Below are positions 18,509 to 28,322 of a DNA stretch of 64,000 nt, piece after piece (position 1 is the first letter of the stretch; each line of letters begins with the position of its first letter). Origin of the DNA: Chthonomonas sp. (lineage in GTDB: Bacteria; Armatimonadota; Fimbriimonadia; Fimbriimonadales; Fimbriimonadaceae). The notes below the pieces were generated by a model that was not told the DNA's origin, made no database searches, and worked only from the letters and a program-made list of their open reading frames with translations. The position numbers and the translations under genes are program-made. Where the stretch lies: assembly GCA_016788585.1 (NCBI GenBank), contig JAEURP010000011.1, positions 1 to 64,000 of the forward strand. Reading direction: 5' to 3'.

Positions 18509-19000
18509 GTGAATTCTGTGCAGCGCCCAACTAACCTGAGCCAGTCCATCCAAGAGGATACAATTCGGCGCTTTGATCCGCAAACCTTCACCTGGGAGAA
18601 TACGCCGACGCTTCCCTACAAGGAAGACAGCTCTCCCTTCAAAGCTATTACTCGCCAACTTCTCTTTTCAGGAGGACACGATCTACCCGTCGAGTTGCGC
18701 TATTTTGAAATTGGTCCAGGCGGTTATTCGACCTTGGAGCGACACGAGCATGCGCACGTCGTCGTCGTGGCTAGGGGCTCGGGAAGGGTGCTCATCGGTT
18801 CACAAGTTTGCAACATTGATCTGAATGATCTGGTTCAGATTCCACCGATGACTTGGCACCAGTTTCAGCCCGCCGCTGATCAGACTCTAGGAATTCTCTG
18901 CATTGTAAGCACTAATCGTGACCGCCCCCAGCGCCCCGATGAAGCCGACTTAACGGCACTTTGCGATGAGACAGAGGTCGCGACTTTTATCAAAGTATGA
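18509..19000 (+). CDS. Cupin-domain protein
   Basis: 163 aa if started at GTG 18509; the frame is open further upstream, but that part is antisense to the small protein at 18248-18454 and looks non-coding. The cupin metal-site pattern is visible: GPGGYSTLERHEHAHVVVVARGSG (motif 1 with H, H, E-type ligands) and PPMTWHQFQPAADQTLGILCI (motif 2). It is followed without a gap by metY (ATGA overlap at 18997-19000), so it is likely co-expressed and could act in sulfur-amino-acid metabolism or its control. No RBS is obvious, so the start is uncertain. Confidence 0.8.
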   Translation: MNSVQRPTNLSQSIQEDTIRRFDPQTFTWENTPTLPYKEDSSPFKAITRQLLFSGGHDLPVELRYFEIGPGGYSTLERHEHAHVVVVARGSGRVLIGSQVCNIDLNDLVQIPPMTWHQFQPAADQTLGILCIVSTNRDRPQRPDEADLTALCDETEVATFIKV

Positions 19001-20256
19001 GTCGCCAATTTGGATTTGAAACAAGGATGCTCCATGCCGGGCAGATTCCCGACTCGGCCTTGGGCTCCCGTGCGGTGCCGATACACCAAACAACAAGTTA
19101 TGTTTTTCGGGACGCTGACGAGGCCGCTCATCTCTTTGAGCTGAAGCAGTACGGCAACATCTATACGCGAATCAGCAATCCTACAACCGCCGCTTTTGAG
19201 GAGAGAGTGGCTTCGCTCGAGGGAGGAACCGGGGCCGTAGCAGTTGCAAGCGGTATGGCTGCCGAGTTTGCCACGCTGATGACACTTCTCTCTCCAGGCG
19301 ACCACATTGTCGCATCCAATCAATTGTATGGCGGAACACTGACGCTGCTGACGCATACGATGAAGAAGCTGGGCGTGTCTGTCTCCTTTGTCGATCCAGC
19401 CAGCGACTGGGCGACTGCTATTACCAAGGAGACTAGGGCTATGTTCGTCGAGACGATTGGCAACCCCTCCGGGTCAATAGCTGACCTTGACCGGCTTGGT
19501 GCCACGTCAAAGAGGCACCGAATTCCCCTGATCGTCGATAACACCTTCGCCACCCCATACCTTTGTCGCCCACTGGAATGGGGTGCCGATATTGTCGTAC
19601 ACAGTGCGACGAAGTTCATCGGCGGCCATGGCACCAGCATCGGAGGCGTCGTCGTGGATTCGGGCAATTTCGACTATTCCAACTTCCCCACTATCGCAGG
19701 CGAGTCGCCTTCCTACCATGGCCTCAAGTTCTATGAAACCTTTGGACACTATGGATTCTTGATGAAACTCCGCGCCGAAACTGTGCGGGACACTGGAGCC
19801 TGCATATCGCCCTTCAACTCCTTCCTTCTCTTACAGGGGCTTGAGTCGCTTTCATTACGCATGGAACGTCATGTCAGCAATGCGATGCAGGTAGCCTCGT
19901 TTCTTGAAAGCCACCGCGCAGTTTCTCGAGTGAACTACGCAGGGCTCGCTTCTCATCAAGACTTTGAGTTGGCGAAGAAGTACTTGCCCGCCGGACCCGG
20001 GGCGGTCTTCTCTTTTGAGATCGCTGGCGGGCGAGATGCTGGCGTGAAATTCATCGAATCATTGCAGCTGTTTTCTCACCTCGCCAATGTTGGTGATTCC
20101 AAGAGTCTGGTCATTCACCCTGCCTCGACCACGCACCAGCAACTCACCGATGAGGAACTGATAGCCGGTGGAATTGGCCCCGGCACGATTCGAGTGTCCG
20201 TTGGCTTGGAGACTGTTGACGATCTCATTTGGGACTTGGAACAAGCACTGGGCTAA
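18997..20256 (+). CDS. metY: O-acetylhomoserine sulfhydrylase / Cys-Met metabolism PLP enzyme
   Basis: 419 aa. The opening FGFETRMLHAGQIPDSALGSRAVPIHQTTSYVF pattern and its length fit MetY (about 425-430 aa) better than MetB or MetC (about 380-400 aa). The PLP lysine lies in HSATKFIGGHG, with YGNIYTRISNPT at the phosphate-binding site. It would make homocysteine directly from O-acetylhomoserine and sulfide. It is coupled to the upstream cupin and followed by a CoA-binding protein. Together with ahcY and asd in this window it touches methionine metabolism. Confidence 0.92.
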   Translation: MSRQFGFETRMLHAGQIPDSALGSRAVPIHQTTSYVFRDADEAAHLFELKQYGNIYTRISNPTTAAFEERVASLEGGTGAVAVASGMAAEFATLMTLLSPGDHIVASNQLYGGTLTLLTHTMKKLGVSVSFVDPASDWATAITKETRAMFVETIGNPSGSIADLDRLGATSKRHRIPLIVDNTFATPYLCRPLEWGADIVVHSATKFIGGHGTSIGGVVVDSGNFDYSNFPTIAGESPSYHGLKFYETFGHYGFLMKLRAETVRDTGACISPFNSFLLLQGLESLSLRMERHVSNAMQVASFLESHRAVSRVNYAGLASHQDFELAKKYLPAGPGAVFSFEIAGGRDAGVKFIESLQLFSHLANVGDSKSLVIHPASTTHQQLTDEELIAGGIGPGTIRVSVGLETVDDLIWDLEQALG

Positions 20257-20261
20257 CATTT

Positions 20262-20780
20262 ATGGACACCTGCCGCATCACTCTCAACTCTCAGCTGACT
20301 CTCGAACAGCGAGAACTCTATCAAGATCCAAAGGTGATTCAGAGGTTGCTTCGAGATTCCAAGTCAACCGCGGTGGTCGGGCTTAGTACGGACAAAACGA
20401 AAGCAAGCAACATGGTGGCGAGCTACCTGCAAGATGTTGGTTACCGGGTCATTCCAGTGCACCCCAAAGCAGAGGAGATTCTCGGGGAAACCGCCTATCC
20501 AACTGTCAGCGCGATCCCATTTCCCGTTGACATAGTTGATATCTTTCGTCCAGCCGACGAGGTCAGTGATATCGTCCTCCAGGCCGCGGCAAATGGAGCC
20601 AAAGCAGTTTGGATGCAACTTCGCATCGTCAACATTCCTGCGGCTGAAGAAGCACTACGGCTCGGCATGGAGGCTGTGGTTGATAAGTGCATCAAGATGG
20701 AACACGGTCGCTATGGGGGCATGCTACACCTAGCAGGAATGAACACCGAGATCATTAGCGCCCGCCGGCTTGCGAAATAG
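20262..20780 (+). CDS. CoA-binding (YccU-like) protein
   Basis: 172 aa from ATG 20262, which starts five bases after the metY stop; an upstream in-frame start would lie inside metY. The Rossmann-like CoA-binding domain is visible (STAVVGLSTDKTKASNMVASYL, GYRVIPVHPKAEEILGE, PVDIVDIFRPADEV, AKAVWMQLRIVN, DKCIKMEHGRY). The pattern matches the small succinyl-CoA synthetase-like proteins often seen beside metY or sulfur genes. The specific role is unknown. Confidence 0.9.
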   Translation: MDTCRITLNSQLTLEQRELYQDPKVIQRLLRDSKSTAVVGLSTDKTKASNMVASYLQDVGYRVIPVHPKAEEILGETAYPTVSAIPFPVDIVDIFRPADEVSDIVLQAAANGAKAVWMQLRIVNIPAAEEALRLGMEAVVDKCIKMEHGRYGGMLHLAGMNTEIISARRLAK

Positions 20781-20803
20781 CGCACAGAATGGAGTTGCCT
20801 AGC

Positions 20804-20809
20804 TATAAT
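20804..20809 (+). promoter_or_regulatory. Consensus -10 element for the papain-like protease
   Basis: TATAAT ends five bases before ATG 20815, so transcription would begin at or just inside the start codon (leaderless). No clear -35 is seen at 16-18 bases. Confidence 0.5.
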
Positions 20810-20814
20810 CGGGC

Positions 20815-22455
20815 ATGCTTGGTTTGACTCTCGCGACAATTTTGAGCACAACCCCCGCAATTGCAGGCCGGGAAGTACTGTTGGCTCAGCCAACTCTGGT
20901 CGGGCTACCAGCTGCAGGTGGCACGGCAGGCTACATCCGTAACCAAGGCGGAAGAGGAGCATGTACCATGTTTGCCGCGACAGCAAACATCGAGTTCGCG
21001 GTTTGGAAAACGACCGGACGAGTTGTCGATCTCAGCGAGCAATTCCTTGCTCACATGGGCAAGGCGATGTACTTGCATGCAGAGTGGAACGACGTTTCCA
21101 GCCGAGGCATTGGGGCGACCGAGAGTCAGGTTGGAGGCACCGATGGCGGTGAATACTCGGGGACAAACGCGGACGGTGTTGCAATTCCAGTCGAGTCCGT
21201 CCTTCCCTACCGAGAGGTCGTGCCGTATTCCCCGCCGCTAGGTAATCCGGCATGGCTCAAGCAGTACAACGTTAACCGCTTTAACTTTGATGAGACGATA
21301 CTGCCGCGAGCAGCCCTCAATGGAAACAATTACTATCAAGCAACCGGCTATCGCAAGATCGACGACGGCAAGGATCCCGTTAAGTGTGAAGAAGTCCTCA
21401 ACTCGGGATGGCCAATGGTTTGGGATATGCAAGTAAAGGGCGACATCACTTTGCCCATCTGGCAGCCCTTGGAGCGTCCAGATTCTCTCGGCGGTCACGC
21501 CATGCTCATCGTTGGCTATGACAACCGCGGAGAAAGTGACCAAACAAAGTTCTTCTGGGTGAAGAACAGTTGGGGGCCGGGACCTCATCGAGATGGCCTT
21601 ACCAAAGTGAGTTACGCGTACTACAAAAAGTACGGCACTTTTGGGCACGCTATTTCTGGAGTCCGTACCGTGGCGCGACCTGGCTATCCTTTCCTGGGGC
21701 GATGGAAGTTGAACTCTCCCATGGTGAATGGCCTCCTTGATGTCAGCCACCTGCCCGGCACAACGCAAAGCGCTTGGAAGTACTTTGGTAAGCCGACGCA
21801 AGTCGATCACAGAATTGGCTTACTCTCATTTACATCGGGCGAATTCACTGACCGTACAACCATGTTGCGCGTCAATGGCGACATCGGCACTCGCGGACTA
21901 AATTTTCACTACAGCCTGACGAACAGGAATCAATCCTACTGGGACGAACCCAAGGCAGATAGCCAACGCGGATGGGTTAATGTCTTCTCGGAAGGCGGAC
22001 TCATGGCCGGCTTCATCAAAGTTGGCCCAACGATCACGGCAACCGTTGCCAGCAAGGACCCCTTGCCAGCGGCCACCGCCATTAGCGGTTCCGATGCGAC
22101 TAGTCTTCCTGGAACTTACACACTTCAGGCGGGCATCCTCCGGGGCACCTTGACCATTGCGGGGGCTACGAGTTCAGGCGCACGGCTCGAGTTCCCTGTC
22201 AGTGGAACCATCGGGGGCCGAAGCTACGCCGGAACTGCGTCACTCACCGACGCTTCGTCTCAACTTCGCGGTGGACCGTTCTCCATCGATACGCCACAGT
22301 GGGTGTTCTCGCTTACAGGAAGTCCGTCGTCGCGTGTCGATGAAAGGGCGCCTACTCGTGTCGTGCTCGTTGGAGGCAGGCCAAATCTGGGAGTCGCGCG
22401 CTTCGCGGGTCTGACAACAGGGTACGACGGATTTGTTCTTTGGCGGGCGCGGTAA
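20815..22455 (+). CDS. Secreted papain-like (C1 family) cysteine protease
   Basis: 546 aa, ATG 20815. Sec signal peptide MLGLTLATILSTTPAIAG. The catalytic domain has NQGGRGACTMFAA (oxyanion Gln44, nucleophile Cys50), SLGGHAMLIVGYD (His228) and FFWVKNSWGPG (Asn251), the complete papain triad, so it should be active. There is no evident pro-region between the signal peptide and the catalytic domain. The C-terminal 250 residues are beta-rich with low-complexity Gly/Ser/Thr and no recognised domain. The stop lies only 24 bases before the left att repeat of the mobile element, so this is the last chromosomal gene on that side. Confidence 0.88.
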   Translation: MLGLTLATILSTTPAIAGREVLLAQPTLVGLPAAGGTAGYIRNQGGRGACTMFAATANIEFAVWKTTGRVVDLSEQFLAHMGKAMYLHAEWNDVSSRGIGATESQVGGTDGGEYSGTNADGVAIPVESVLPYREVVPYSPPLGNPAWLKQYNVNRFNFDETILPRAALNGNNYYQATGYRKIDDGKDPVKCEEVLNSGWPMVWDMQVKGDITLPIWQPLERPDSLGGHAMLIVGYDNRGESDQTKFFWVKNSWGPGPHRDGLTKVSYAYYKKYGTFGHAISGVRTVARPGYPFLGRWKLNSPMVNGLLDVSHLPGTTQSAWKYFGKPTQVDHRIGLLSFTSGEFTDRTTMLRVNGDIGTRGLNFHYSLTNRNQSYWDEPKADSQRGWVNVFSEGGLMAGFIKVGPTITATVASKDPLPAATAISGSDATSLPGTYTLQAGILRGTLTIAGATSSGARLEFPVSGTIGGRSYAGTASLTDASSQLRGGPFSIDTPQWVFSLTGSPSSRVDERAPTRVVLVGGRPNLGVARFAGLTTGYDGFVLWRAR

Positions 22456-22479
22456 AGAGCCCACGAATCAAAAAACATT

Positions 22480-22524
<45 letters not shown>

Positions 22525-22778
22525 ACGCCGGGAATAGGCATCCAGGCACTCTCCTGTATAGGCTCCAGGTTCGAATCATCGATCCTATTACTCTCCTCTA
22601 TTGCCGTGTGCTCTGGGTAAAAGCCACCACGGGTAGCCACCATGCAGCTGACTAGTTTAGTGCGCACACGACAGCAAGTTTCGCCTTTTTCAAGAATCTT
22701 CGCGGAAATCCCGTGTTTTGGGATGCTTCCCCCTTTCAGTTACCGGACCACCAAATCGAGTGGTTCAGGAAACTGAAC
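22525..22778. other. Left end of the element, no gene seen
   Basis: 254 bases between the left repeat and the first element gene. No tRNA, terminator or convincing frame was found. Integrase arm sites could lie here but none was recognised. Confidence 0.5.
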
Positions 22779-23336
22779 ATGATCGAATACTTAACCTCTT
22801 ACAGCGCCATTCGCCAAGGACGAAAGGACGCTTCCGCCAACTTTCCCGCTGCAAATGAACCCGTATCTGGCTATCTTGGAAAGCTCGAAGCAACGGCAGA
22901 GGCTCATCTGCAGGATGAGGCGCAAGCCTTCCAAAAGAAAAGCCGCCGCCCCCTGCGCCGCCTCCAAGTGTACACGGAGCGCGAAGCCCGTGAGCAGAAG
23001 AAGCTCAATGAGGTGGAAGCCTTCTGGGACGAACGTGGCAAGAAGCCGCCATTCCCTGCGTGGCTTCACTACACCTTCCTGGCCCTCCTCTTCGCAGGCG
23101 ACTTTGCCCTGAACGAGGTCGCATTCCGGAAGTTTGAAGGGCACCCGCTCCTCAATATCCTCGCGACCCTGGCCGTCTGCACAAGCGTAACAGTTCTTGC
23201 CCACTATGTGGGCAAGACGTTGAAGGAGCCTCGCCGCAATAACTTTCAAAAACTCTTTGTAGGTGTGGCCATCCTTGCTTGTCTTGGAGGTGCTCTAAAC
23301 CCTAGCCCTTGCGAACTCTCGCAGGGGCACTCTTAG
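22779..23336 (+). CDS. Membrane protein at the left end of the element, hypothetical
   Basis: 185 aa from ATG 22779, chosen because AGGAA lies nine bases upstream; a GTG 22 codons earlier has no such site. Residues 1 to about 100 are charged and helical with a coiled-coil look (RPLRRLQVYTEREAREQKKL). Then come two or three hydrophobic segments (WLHYTFLALLFAGDFAL, LLNILATLAVCTSVTVLAHYVG, LFVGVAILACLGGAL). The C-terminus stops abruptly after the third segment with a short polar tail, so truncation or a frameshift is possible. No family is recognised; a membrane role in element transfer is speculation. Confidence 0.65.
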   Translation: MIEYLTSYSAIRQGRKDASANFPAANEPVSGYLGKLEATAEAHLQDEAQAFQKKSRRPLRRLQVYTEREAREQKKLNEVEAFWDERGKKPPFPAWLHYTFLALLFAGDFALNEVAFRKFEGHPLLNILATLAVCTSVTVLAHYVGKTLKEPRRNNFQKLFVGVAILACLGGALNPSPCELSQGHS

Positions 23337-23595
23337 AACCATAACGGTTTTGCCTGATGAATTCTTAGAAATTTGGCGAAGGAACGATTTGAGCAAGAGA
23401 CTCACACTTTGACGATCAAAGGGTTGAATGGTGAGGACAGCTTTACGGATTGCTGAGTTGAACCACGCCATTTTACTCAAGCAAACAGCTTTTCCCAGGC
23501 ACACGTGAAGGTACTTCTCACCCCCGCCACAGTGTGGCTCCAGATAAAGTCAAGGATGCAATTAGAAAGGCGAGGGAGTCAGCTATGGTTCCTCT

Positions 23596-23883
23596 TCACT
23601 TATCCTGCATAGGCAGAAAGTCCAAGTTCCAGGGGTCCAAGTCCTTTGGAAAGCTCGCTAGTTCGAAAAAAGTTGAATCCACGAGCAAAAGGGGGTCCTC
23701 CAAACTCTTGAAGTTTCTAGCATTCCACGCTGTATTGAGATGGTGGTAAAGGTGCGCAATGGAGAGATAGAGATCAGTGTCACTTACTTCCTCACTTTGA
23801 ATCCTATCAATCAGCCGCTGCAAATCTTCGGATAACTCCCGCAAGTGAAACCTCACCACTTCAGACTCCGCCCATTCGTTCAT
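23596..23883 (-). CDS. Small acidic protein after the RHS gene, candidate immunity protein
   Basis: 95 aa, ATG 23883, overlapping the RHS stop by four bases (ATGA), so translation is coupled. It is acidic and helical (SEVVRFHLRELSEDLQRLIDRI, LYLSIAHLYHHLNTAWNARN) with no signal peptide or membrane segment, hence cytoplasmic. A small acidic gene immediately after the variable tip of an RHS protein is the classic position of a cognate immunity gene in polymorphic toxin systems (established for RHS/CdiA-type loci). The assignment here rests on position and composition only; no immunity family is recognised. Confidence 0.65.
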   Translation of the reverse strand: MNEWAESEVVRFHLRELSEDLQRLIDRIQSEEVSDTDLYLSIAHLYHHLNTAWNARNFKSLEDPLLLVDSTFFELASFPKDLDPWNLDFLPMQDK

Positions 23884-26800
23884 TTCGTTGCTGCTTTGAA
23901 AAAGTTTTCTGTTAACACTTTAATGTCGTGCAGCCAGTGAGTTACTGTCACGCTGTTTGGATCTTTCACGATCTTATCAATGTGGTCTAGAATTCTAGCC
24001 ATTAACGAACTGCAAGCACTCGAGTTTGCAACCTGTTGAGGCGTCATAAAGGGTCGAGATTTAACAGAAGCCTGTGCCATGCTGTTCAGAATAGTTCGAC
24101 TCAAGTTCAACGCAGTTTGCTTCCCCAAAGTTTCTGTAAGAGTTTCGAGTAGAGCGAGCATCTCATCGGGACTTCCCCTCATAAGCTGAAGTAGAGCATT
24201 TCTCATGGAAGCACTGACAGAATCCTCCCGGCCATCTAAATCGTACCGATTAACTGGGTCGTTACTGCAGTATACGAACCAGTTCATGCCACTGCGAACT
24301 GGGTCCTCGCTGATAAACCTTCCTGCGCTCGGATCGTAGTATCTTGCTCGCATGTAAATGAGCCCTGACTCCTGGTCGAAGATGTGTCCTAGGTTCGCGC
24401 AAAAGCCCATACTTGGCGAGACTATGCCGCCATTATTGTCATAGGCCCGGACCATTCCCCATGCGTCATAGCGCTTCTCGTTCGTAAGGATGTAGTCATC
24501 GGTTCCGTCTCGCTCTAGACTCGCAATCATGTTGCCATGCCCATCGTAGACGGGAAAGCTACGATATTCTTGATTGAGCGTTACGCCCCCATACGTGTGA
24601 CCCTCGACGCGTTCTCCGACAATTGACTCCATGCCCCTGGCACCTAGGGTGTAGCGCATTTCATCGACCATCGTGTCCGAATCTGCATCGTAGGTTGCGT
24701 CTTCTTCCAGCGTCATTTGGCCGTCGTAACGCCAGCGCTTGGTCGGCTCATTCATCCACTCATTCGTGTCATAGAAGCCCGAGAGGTCATACCACTCGTA
24801 CCATCCCTCGACCTTGTTGATCACTTGCGTACTTCGAAGACCATTGGGAAGGTAGTAGTACGCGGATTCTCCAGCGTTGTCGGCTGAATAGATCATTCGG
24901 TTGAAATGATCCCATTCGCTGTCCATTTCGGAAGGGCCACCGAACAGTTGATTACCAACCGCATCAAATGTGCGGGCCCCAAGAGGTGTCTCAATCATAC
25001 GATTTAAATTGTCGTAGACGTACCCTGCATTTGCTCGATTACCTGCCGCATCGTAGGTCCATGTACCGTTGCTTCCGGAATCGTCGGAATAGCTTGCGCT
25101 CGTCAAGTAGTCGAGTTTGCTGTGGTATCCATAGGTTTCAGAGAACATGGTGCTGTTCGCCTGGTTCTTCAGAGTAAAGCCTGTGCGAAGCATGAAGTCC
25201 CCCGAATACGTGTAGTTTGCACTTCGAATTTGAGATACATCCCACCCCGGACTTGGTGTAGTTTCCCACGTGTTCCATTCAGTGACGAGGTGGGTCAATC
25301 GGCCACTGTCGTCGTAGCAGTATCGTTGCGACGCATACGAGGATGGCCGCATCGAATTTGAACCTGGGTCTCCCCATGGGTTGTCTCCGTACCAACTTCG
25401 ACTGGTCCCATCCCAATCGTTTGCTGTAGGAGTTGGTGCAAAGCGCGCTGTAAGCAAGCGCCCAGACTCTTCGAATGAGTAGGAGTATTCCTCGGCTGAA
25501 GGCACCCACTCATCTTCCCCGTCGTCCCACACGCACTCGACCATATTCGTGAATATAGGTTGTTCTTGTCCAGGCATGCCTACCCAAACATAATCGCGGT
25601 ACTCAAACTTTCTGGGAGTAGCCACATCTTGCGTCCGCATCGACTTGCGACGTCCAAAATTGTCATATTCATACACCACGGTATGAAAGTCGTTTGCGGT
25701 GGCGGTGGTCACGGACGTGACCTGACCGGCAGCATAAGTAAAGTACTGCTCACCTCCTTGCCCGTAGTCGAGTGCGTCCTGTAGCTCGCCAGTTTCACTA
25801 TCATACACATTTTGTACGACATGGTCGTACGAGACGCCGTTGTAGAGTTCAACGCTCTGGACAAGGCCATCATCGTCATAGGTGGTTTTTAGCTTACGGC
25901 CATTCGCATCCTCGACAATGAGCGCTCTACCGGATTGATCATATTCTTCCGTAGTTGTCGTTCGTTCATCGGCGGTTCCGTCAGCTTCCGTGACACTTGT
26001 CGGCATTCCCCAGGTGGGAGAGCCCGTACTACCGTACACTGTCGTTGTCTCCACATAGGCTGGTGTGCCCGTGACGACCTTCTGAAGCTTTTCCACACTG
26101 ATGGCTCTGCCATCCGAGTCGTAATCAAACTCAGCCGCGTGAATGCCGCCGTCAGGGCGAATTGTTCGTTTCCATTCGACATTCGAAACTGAAAGGTTGT
26201 TTGGAATCTCATCGGTCGCTTCCCAGCCTTCCGCTTCTATTTGATAAAACTCAAATTCATTGCTCACGTTACTGTCGATTCCAGAGCGATAGACTCGTTT
26301 CGTCTGTCCCTTCTTTCCATCTGCTGCAGAGCTATCGTAGTAATCGGTCCAACTGTAGCGTATGTTGCTCGGCGACGTAGTTCCAAAGTCGTATGGCCCA
26401 CGCACGGCCTTCTGCTGGAAGTACTTGTCTTTCCCCCAATAGGCGTAGTCAGTGACCATGTCGCGGACGTGCACAGTCGAATCGGCTAACAGCCCCTCAT
26501 AGACGAGTTCGCGCAACGGCTGACCTCTAAAGTTGTACCAACTCAGCTTGCCGGTTCCCCGGCGGCTTAAGAGCGTGCCACCGCCGTAACTCTCACTATC
26601 TTCGGACCCGCCAAAGCTGCCGTCATAAATCAGATTCTGCGTTTCGGAACTATAGACTTTTTGTGTCCTAGGAGGATTATGGTTGGACAACCCCCCGGGG
26701 TCTAGGCGGACGGCGCCCATGTATACGAAGGCTTGCGGATCATAGAAGTCGTCATCGCCATTGGGCACATCGAGCAAATCGATCAGTCCTGCAGACGGGG

Positions 26801-28322
26801 TCAGGTCCCAGCCGTACGAGGTTAGGGCATCATAGCCAGAGGTGCTTGATGGGGGAAAGCTCCCGTTCCCGTCAACCGTTACGCCAACAAGCGCAGACGT
26901 TATGACCGGCAATTCATCCGGCGCTGAATAGTCATCGCCAAGATCAGTGTCTGATCCCGTCATCGAAAATAAAGAGATTCTCTTCTTCAACCCCGTGGGC
27001 TGTGCGATGAGATACGTGTAGATGCTCGTGCCCGCGTAGCCCATCGGCGTTTCGACCCATGCGGCGCAGGAAAGAAAACTCGTCTCGAGCCCTCTCGGGT
27101 CCGTCACCTTTGTTAACACGTCAATATCGCTGTCCGCGAGTTGCGCCTGAGCGTAATCATATTCGGTGGTCTTTCCGCCCGCTGACTCCACCTCCACCAG
27201 GTAGCCGCCAGTAACGACGTAACCAACTTCACGACCGGAACTTACAGCATCCTTGACCTTGGCAAGATATGGGCTTGCACCCGAATCCGCATATTCAAAA
27301 TAGAGCGAGCGCCCGCCGGGCATGCTGATAGTCTCGAGGCGGTGCTCTCGCACCCAACCATTAGCCTTTTTGTAGTACACCCACCCATCGTCATATGAGT
27401 AGGTTGTCGGATTCCCGTGTCGGTCGGTAACGCTGGCGATCTTGAGGATATTGCTCGGCTCGCGCGTACTGTTACTTTGTCCCTGATCGCGTACGTTACC
27501 AAGCCCCCCAACCGCGTAGGTGTACGATCCAGGTGACCCCGATTGCCTCACATGCTCGCCGTGCTTCACGTACTCGTAGACGGTTCCTTCCGGCGTTGTG
27601 ATGGTCTGGCTCAGAGCGATCTGGTAGTGCTCGTTAGAATCAACCGTGACGTTTTCGTACACTGTTTCGATCACGTTCTGGTCCCAGCCCGGAGGCATAA
27701 CAATGCCGTCAACGTCTCGCTGCATGGTCACCTCCGTGCCCCCTGCGTCGGTCGCCATCATTGCACTCACGGGCTCCCCCGACATGCCGACCGTGTTGGG
27801 ATCGCGTGGTTGGTCACTCGGACGCTCCTTCATGGTGACGGGAACGCTCCGTACCGGAGCGCCTCCGTTCTTCAGCAGGCCACCCGCAGTAGAGCGTAAA
27901 TCGACACTCAAGGTCCAGCCAAAACCGAGTGGACCGTCATCCGGATTATTGGCACTATAAGTGCGTGTCATGTTGACCGGAATACCGTAGCCTCCCTCAA
28001 AGCTGAGGTCGGTGCTGCTCAGCGTCAGATTGCCGGTGGTGACGTCAACCCCATCAACGTTGATGCCCCATTTGGCGCTTCCTGACAAGTACGGATTCTG
28101 GGAGAACTTCCCTTTCAGATTCTTCAGATCATTGCCCAAAAGGTCGCGGGAAGGGCGAATCTTCGCTAACTTCTCCTGCTCCACTTTTGCTTTGGCAGCC
28201 TGTTCAGCCTGCCGTTCCTGCACGACGCTCGCTAAAGCGTTCATCGGCAAGGCAAACGAGGCGGTTCCCAATAGTGCCAGGACAGCACCGAGGCGAAAAA
28301 CTACAGAGGTTCGAGAGATCAT
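23880..28322 (-). CDS. Secreted RHS/YD-repeat protein with unrecognised C-terminal tip
   Basis: 1480 aa, ATG 28322. Sec signal peptide in residues 1-32 (LGAVLALLGTASFALPMNALA). Residues about 85-150 match the RHS N-terminal domain seen in DUF6531-type proteins (DVTTGNLTLSSTDLSFEGGY, GPLGFGWTLSVDLRS). YD repeats fill much of residues 380-1200 (TYSYDDGWVYY, EFDYDSDGRAISVEK, YVYDNLNRMIETPLGARTFD). The RHS core follows: YDGHGNMIASLERDG, GLIYMRARYYDPSAGRFISE, DPVNRYDLDG. After that lies a 113-residue helical tip with no known toxin motif. RHS shells encapsulate and deliver such tips. The gene is coupled to a C39-like peptidase upstream and a small protein downstream. Confidence 0.95.
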   Translation of the reverse strand: MISRTSVVFRLGAVLALLGTASFALPMNALASVVQERQAEQAAKAKVEQEKLAKIRPSRDLLGNDLKNLKGKFSQNPYLSGSAKWGINVDGVDVTTGNLTLSSTDLSFEGGYGIPVNMTRTYSANNPDDGPLGFGWTLSVDLRSTAGGLLKNGGAPVRSVPVTMKERPSDQPRDPNTVGMSGEPVSAMMATDAGGTEVTMQRDVDGIVMPPGWDQNVIETVYENVTVDSNEHYQIALSQTITTPEGTVYEYVKHGEHVRQSGSPGSYTYAVGGLGNVRDQGQSNSTREPSNILKIASVTDRHGNPTTYSYDDGWVYYKKANGWVREHRLETISMPGGRSLYFEYADSGASPYLAKVKDAVSSGREVGYVVTGGYLVEVESAGGKTTEYDYAQAQLADSDIDVLTKVTDPRGLETSFLSCAAWVETPMGYAGTSIYTYLIAQPTGLKKRISLFSMTGSDTDLGDDYSAPDELPVITSALVGVTVDGNGSFPPSSTSGYDALTSYGWDLTPSAGLIDLLDVPNGDDDFYDPQAFVYMGAVRLDPGGLSNHNPPRTQKVYSSETQNLIYDGSFGGSEDSESYGGGTLLSRRGTGKLSWYNFRGQPLRELVYEGLLADSTVHVRDMVTDYAYWGKDKYFQQKAVRGPYDFGTTSPSNIRYSWTDYYDSSAADGKKGQTKRVYRSGIDSNVSNEFEFYQIEAEGWEATDEIPNNLSVSNVEWKRTIRPDGGIHAAEFDYDSDGRAISVEKLQKVVTGTPAYVETTTVYGSTGSPTWGMPTSVTEADGTADERTTTTEEYDQSGRALIVEDANGRKLKTTYDDDGLVQSVELYNGVSYDHVVQNVYDSETGELQDALDYGQGGEQYFTYAAGQVTSVTTATANDFHTVVYEYDNFGRRKSMRTQDVATPRKFEYRDYVWVGMPGQEQPIFTNMVECVWDDGEDEWVPSAEEYSYSFEESGRLLTARFAPTPTANDWDGTSRSWYGDNPWGDPGSNSMRPSSYASQRYCYDDSGRLTHLVTEWNTWETTPSPGWDVSQIRSANYTYSGDFMLRTGFTLKNQANSTMFSETYGYHSKLDYLTSASYSDDSGSNGTWTYDAAGNRANAGYVYDNLNRMIETPLGARTFDAVGNQLFGGPSEMDSEWDHFNRMIYSADNAGESAYYYLPNGLRSTQVINKVEGWYEWYDLSGFYDTNEWMNEPTKRWRYDGQMTLEEDATYDADSDTMVDEMRYTLGARGMESIVGERVEGHTYGGVTLNQEYRSFPVYDGHGNMIASLERDGTDDYILTNEKRYDAWGMVRAYDNNGGIVSPSMGFCANLGHIFDQESGLIYMRARYYDPSAGRFISEDPVRSGMNWFVYCSNDPVNRYDLDGREDSVSASMRNALLQLMRGSPDEMLALLETLTETLGKQTALNLSRTILNSMAQASVKSRPFMTPQQVANSSACSSLMARILDHIDKIVKDPNSVTVTHWLHDIKVLTENFFKAATK

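Noticed and set aside
22525-22600. Possible second tRNA next to the left att repeat (GGTTCGAATC motif)
   Set aside because: No pairing acceptor, anticodon or T stem can be built around the motif.
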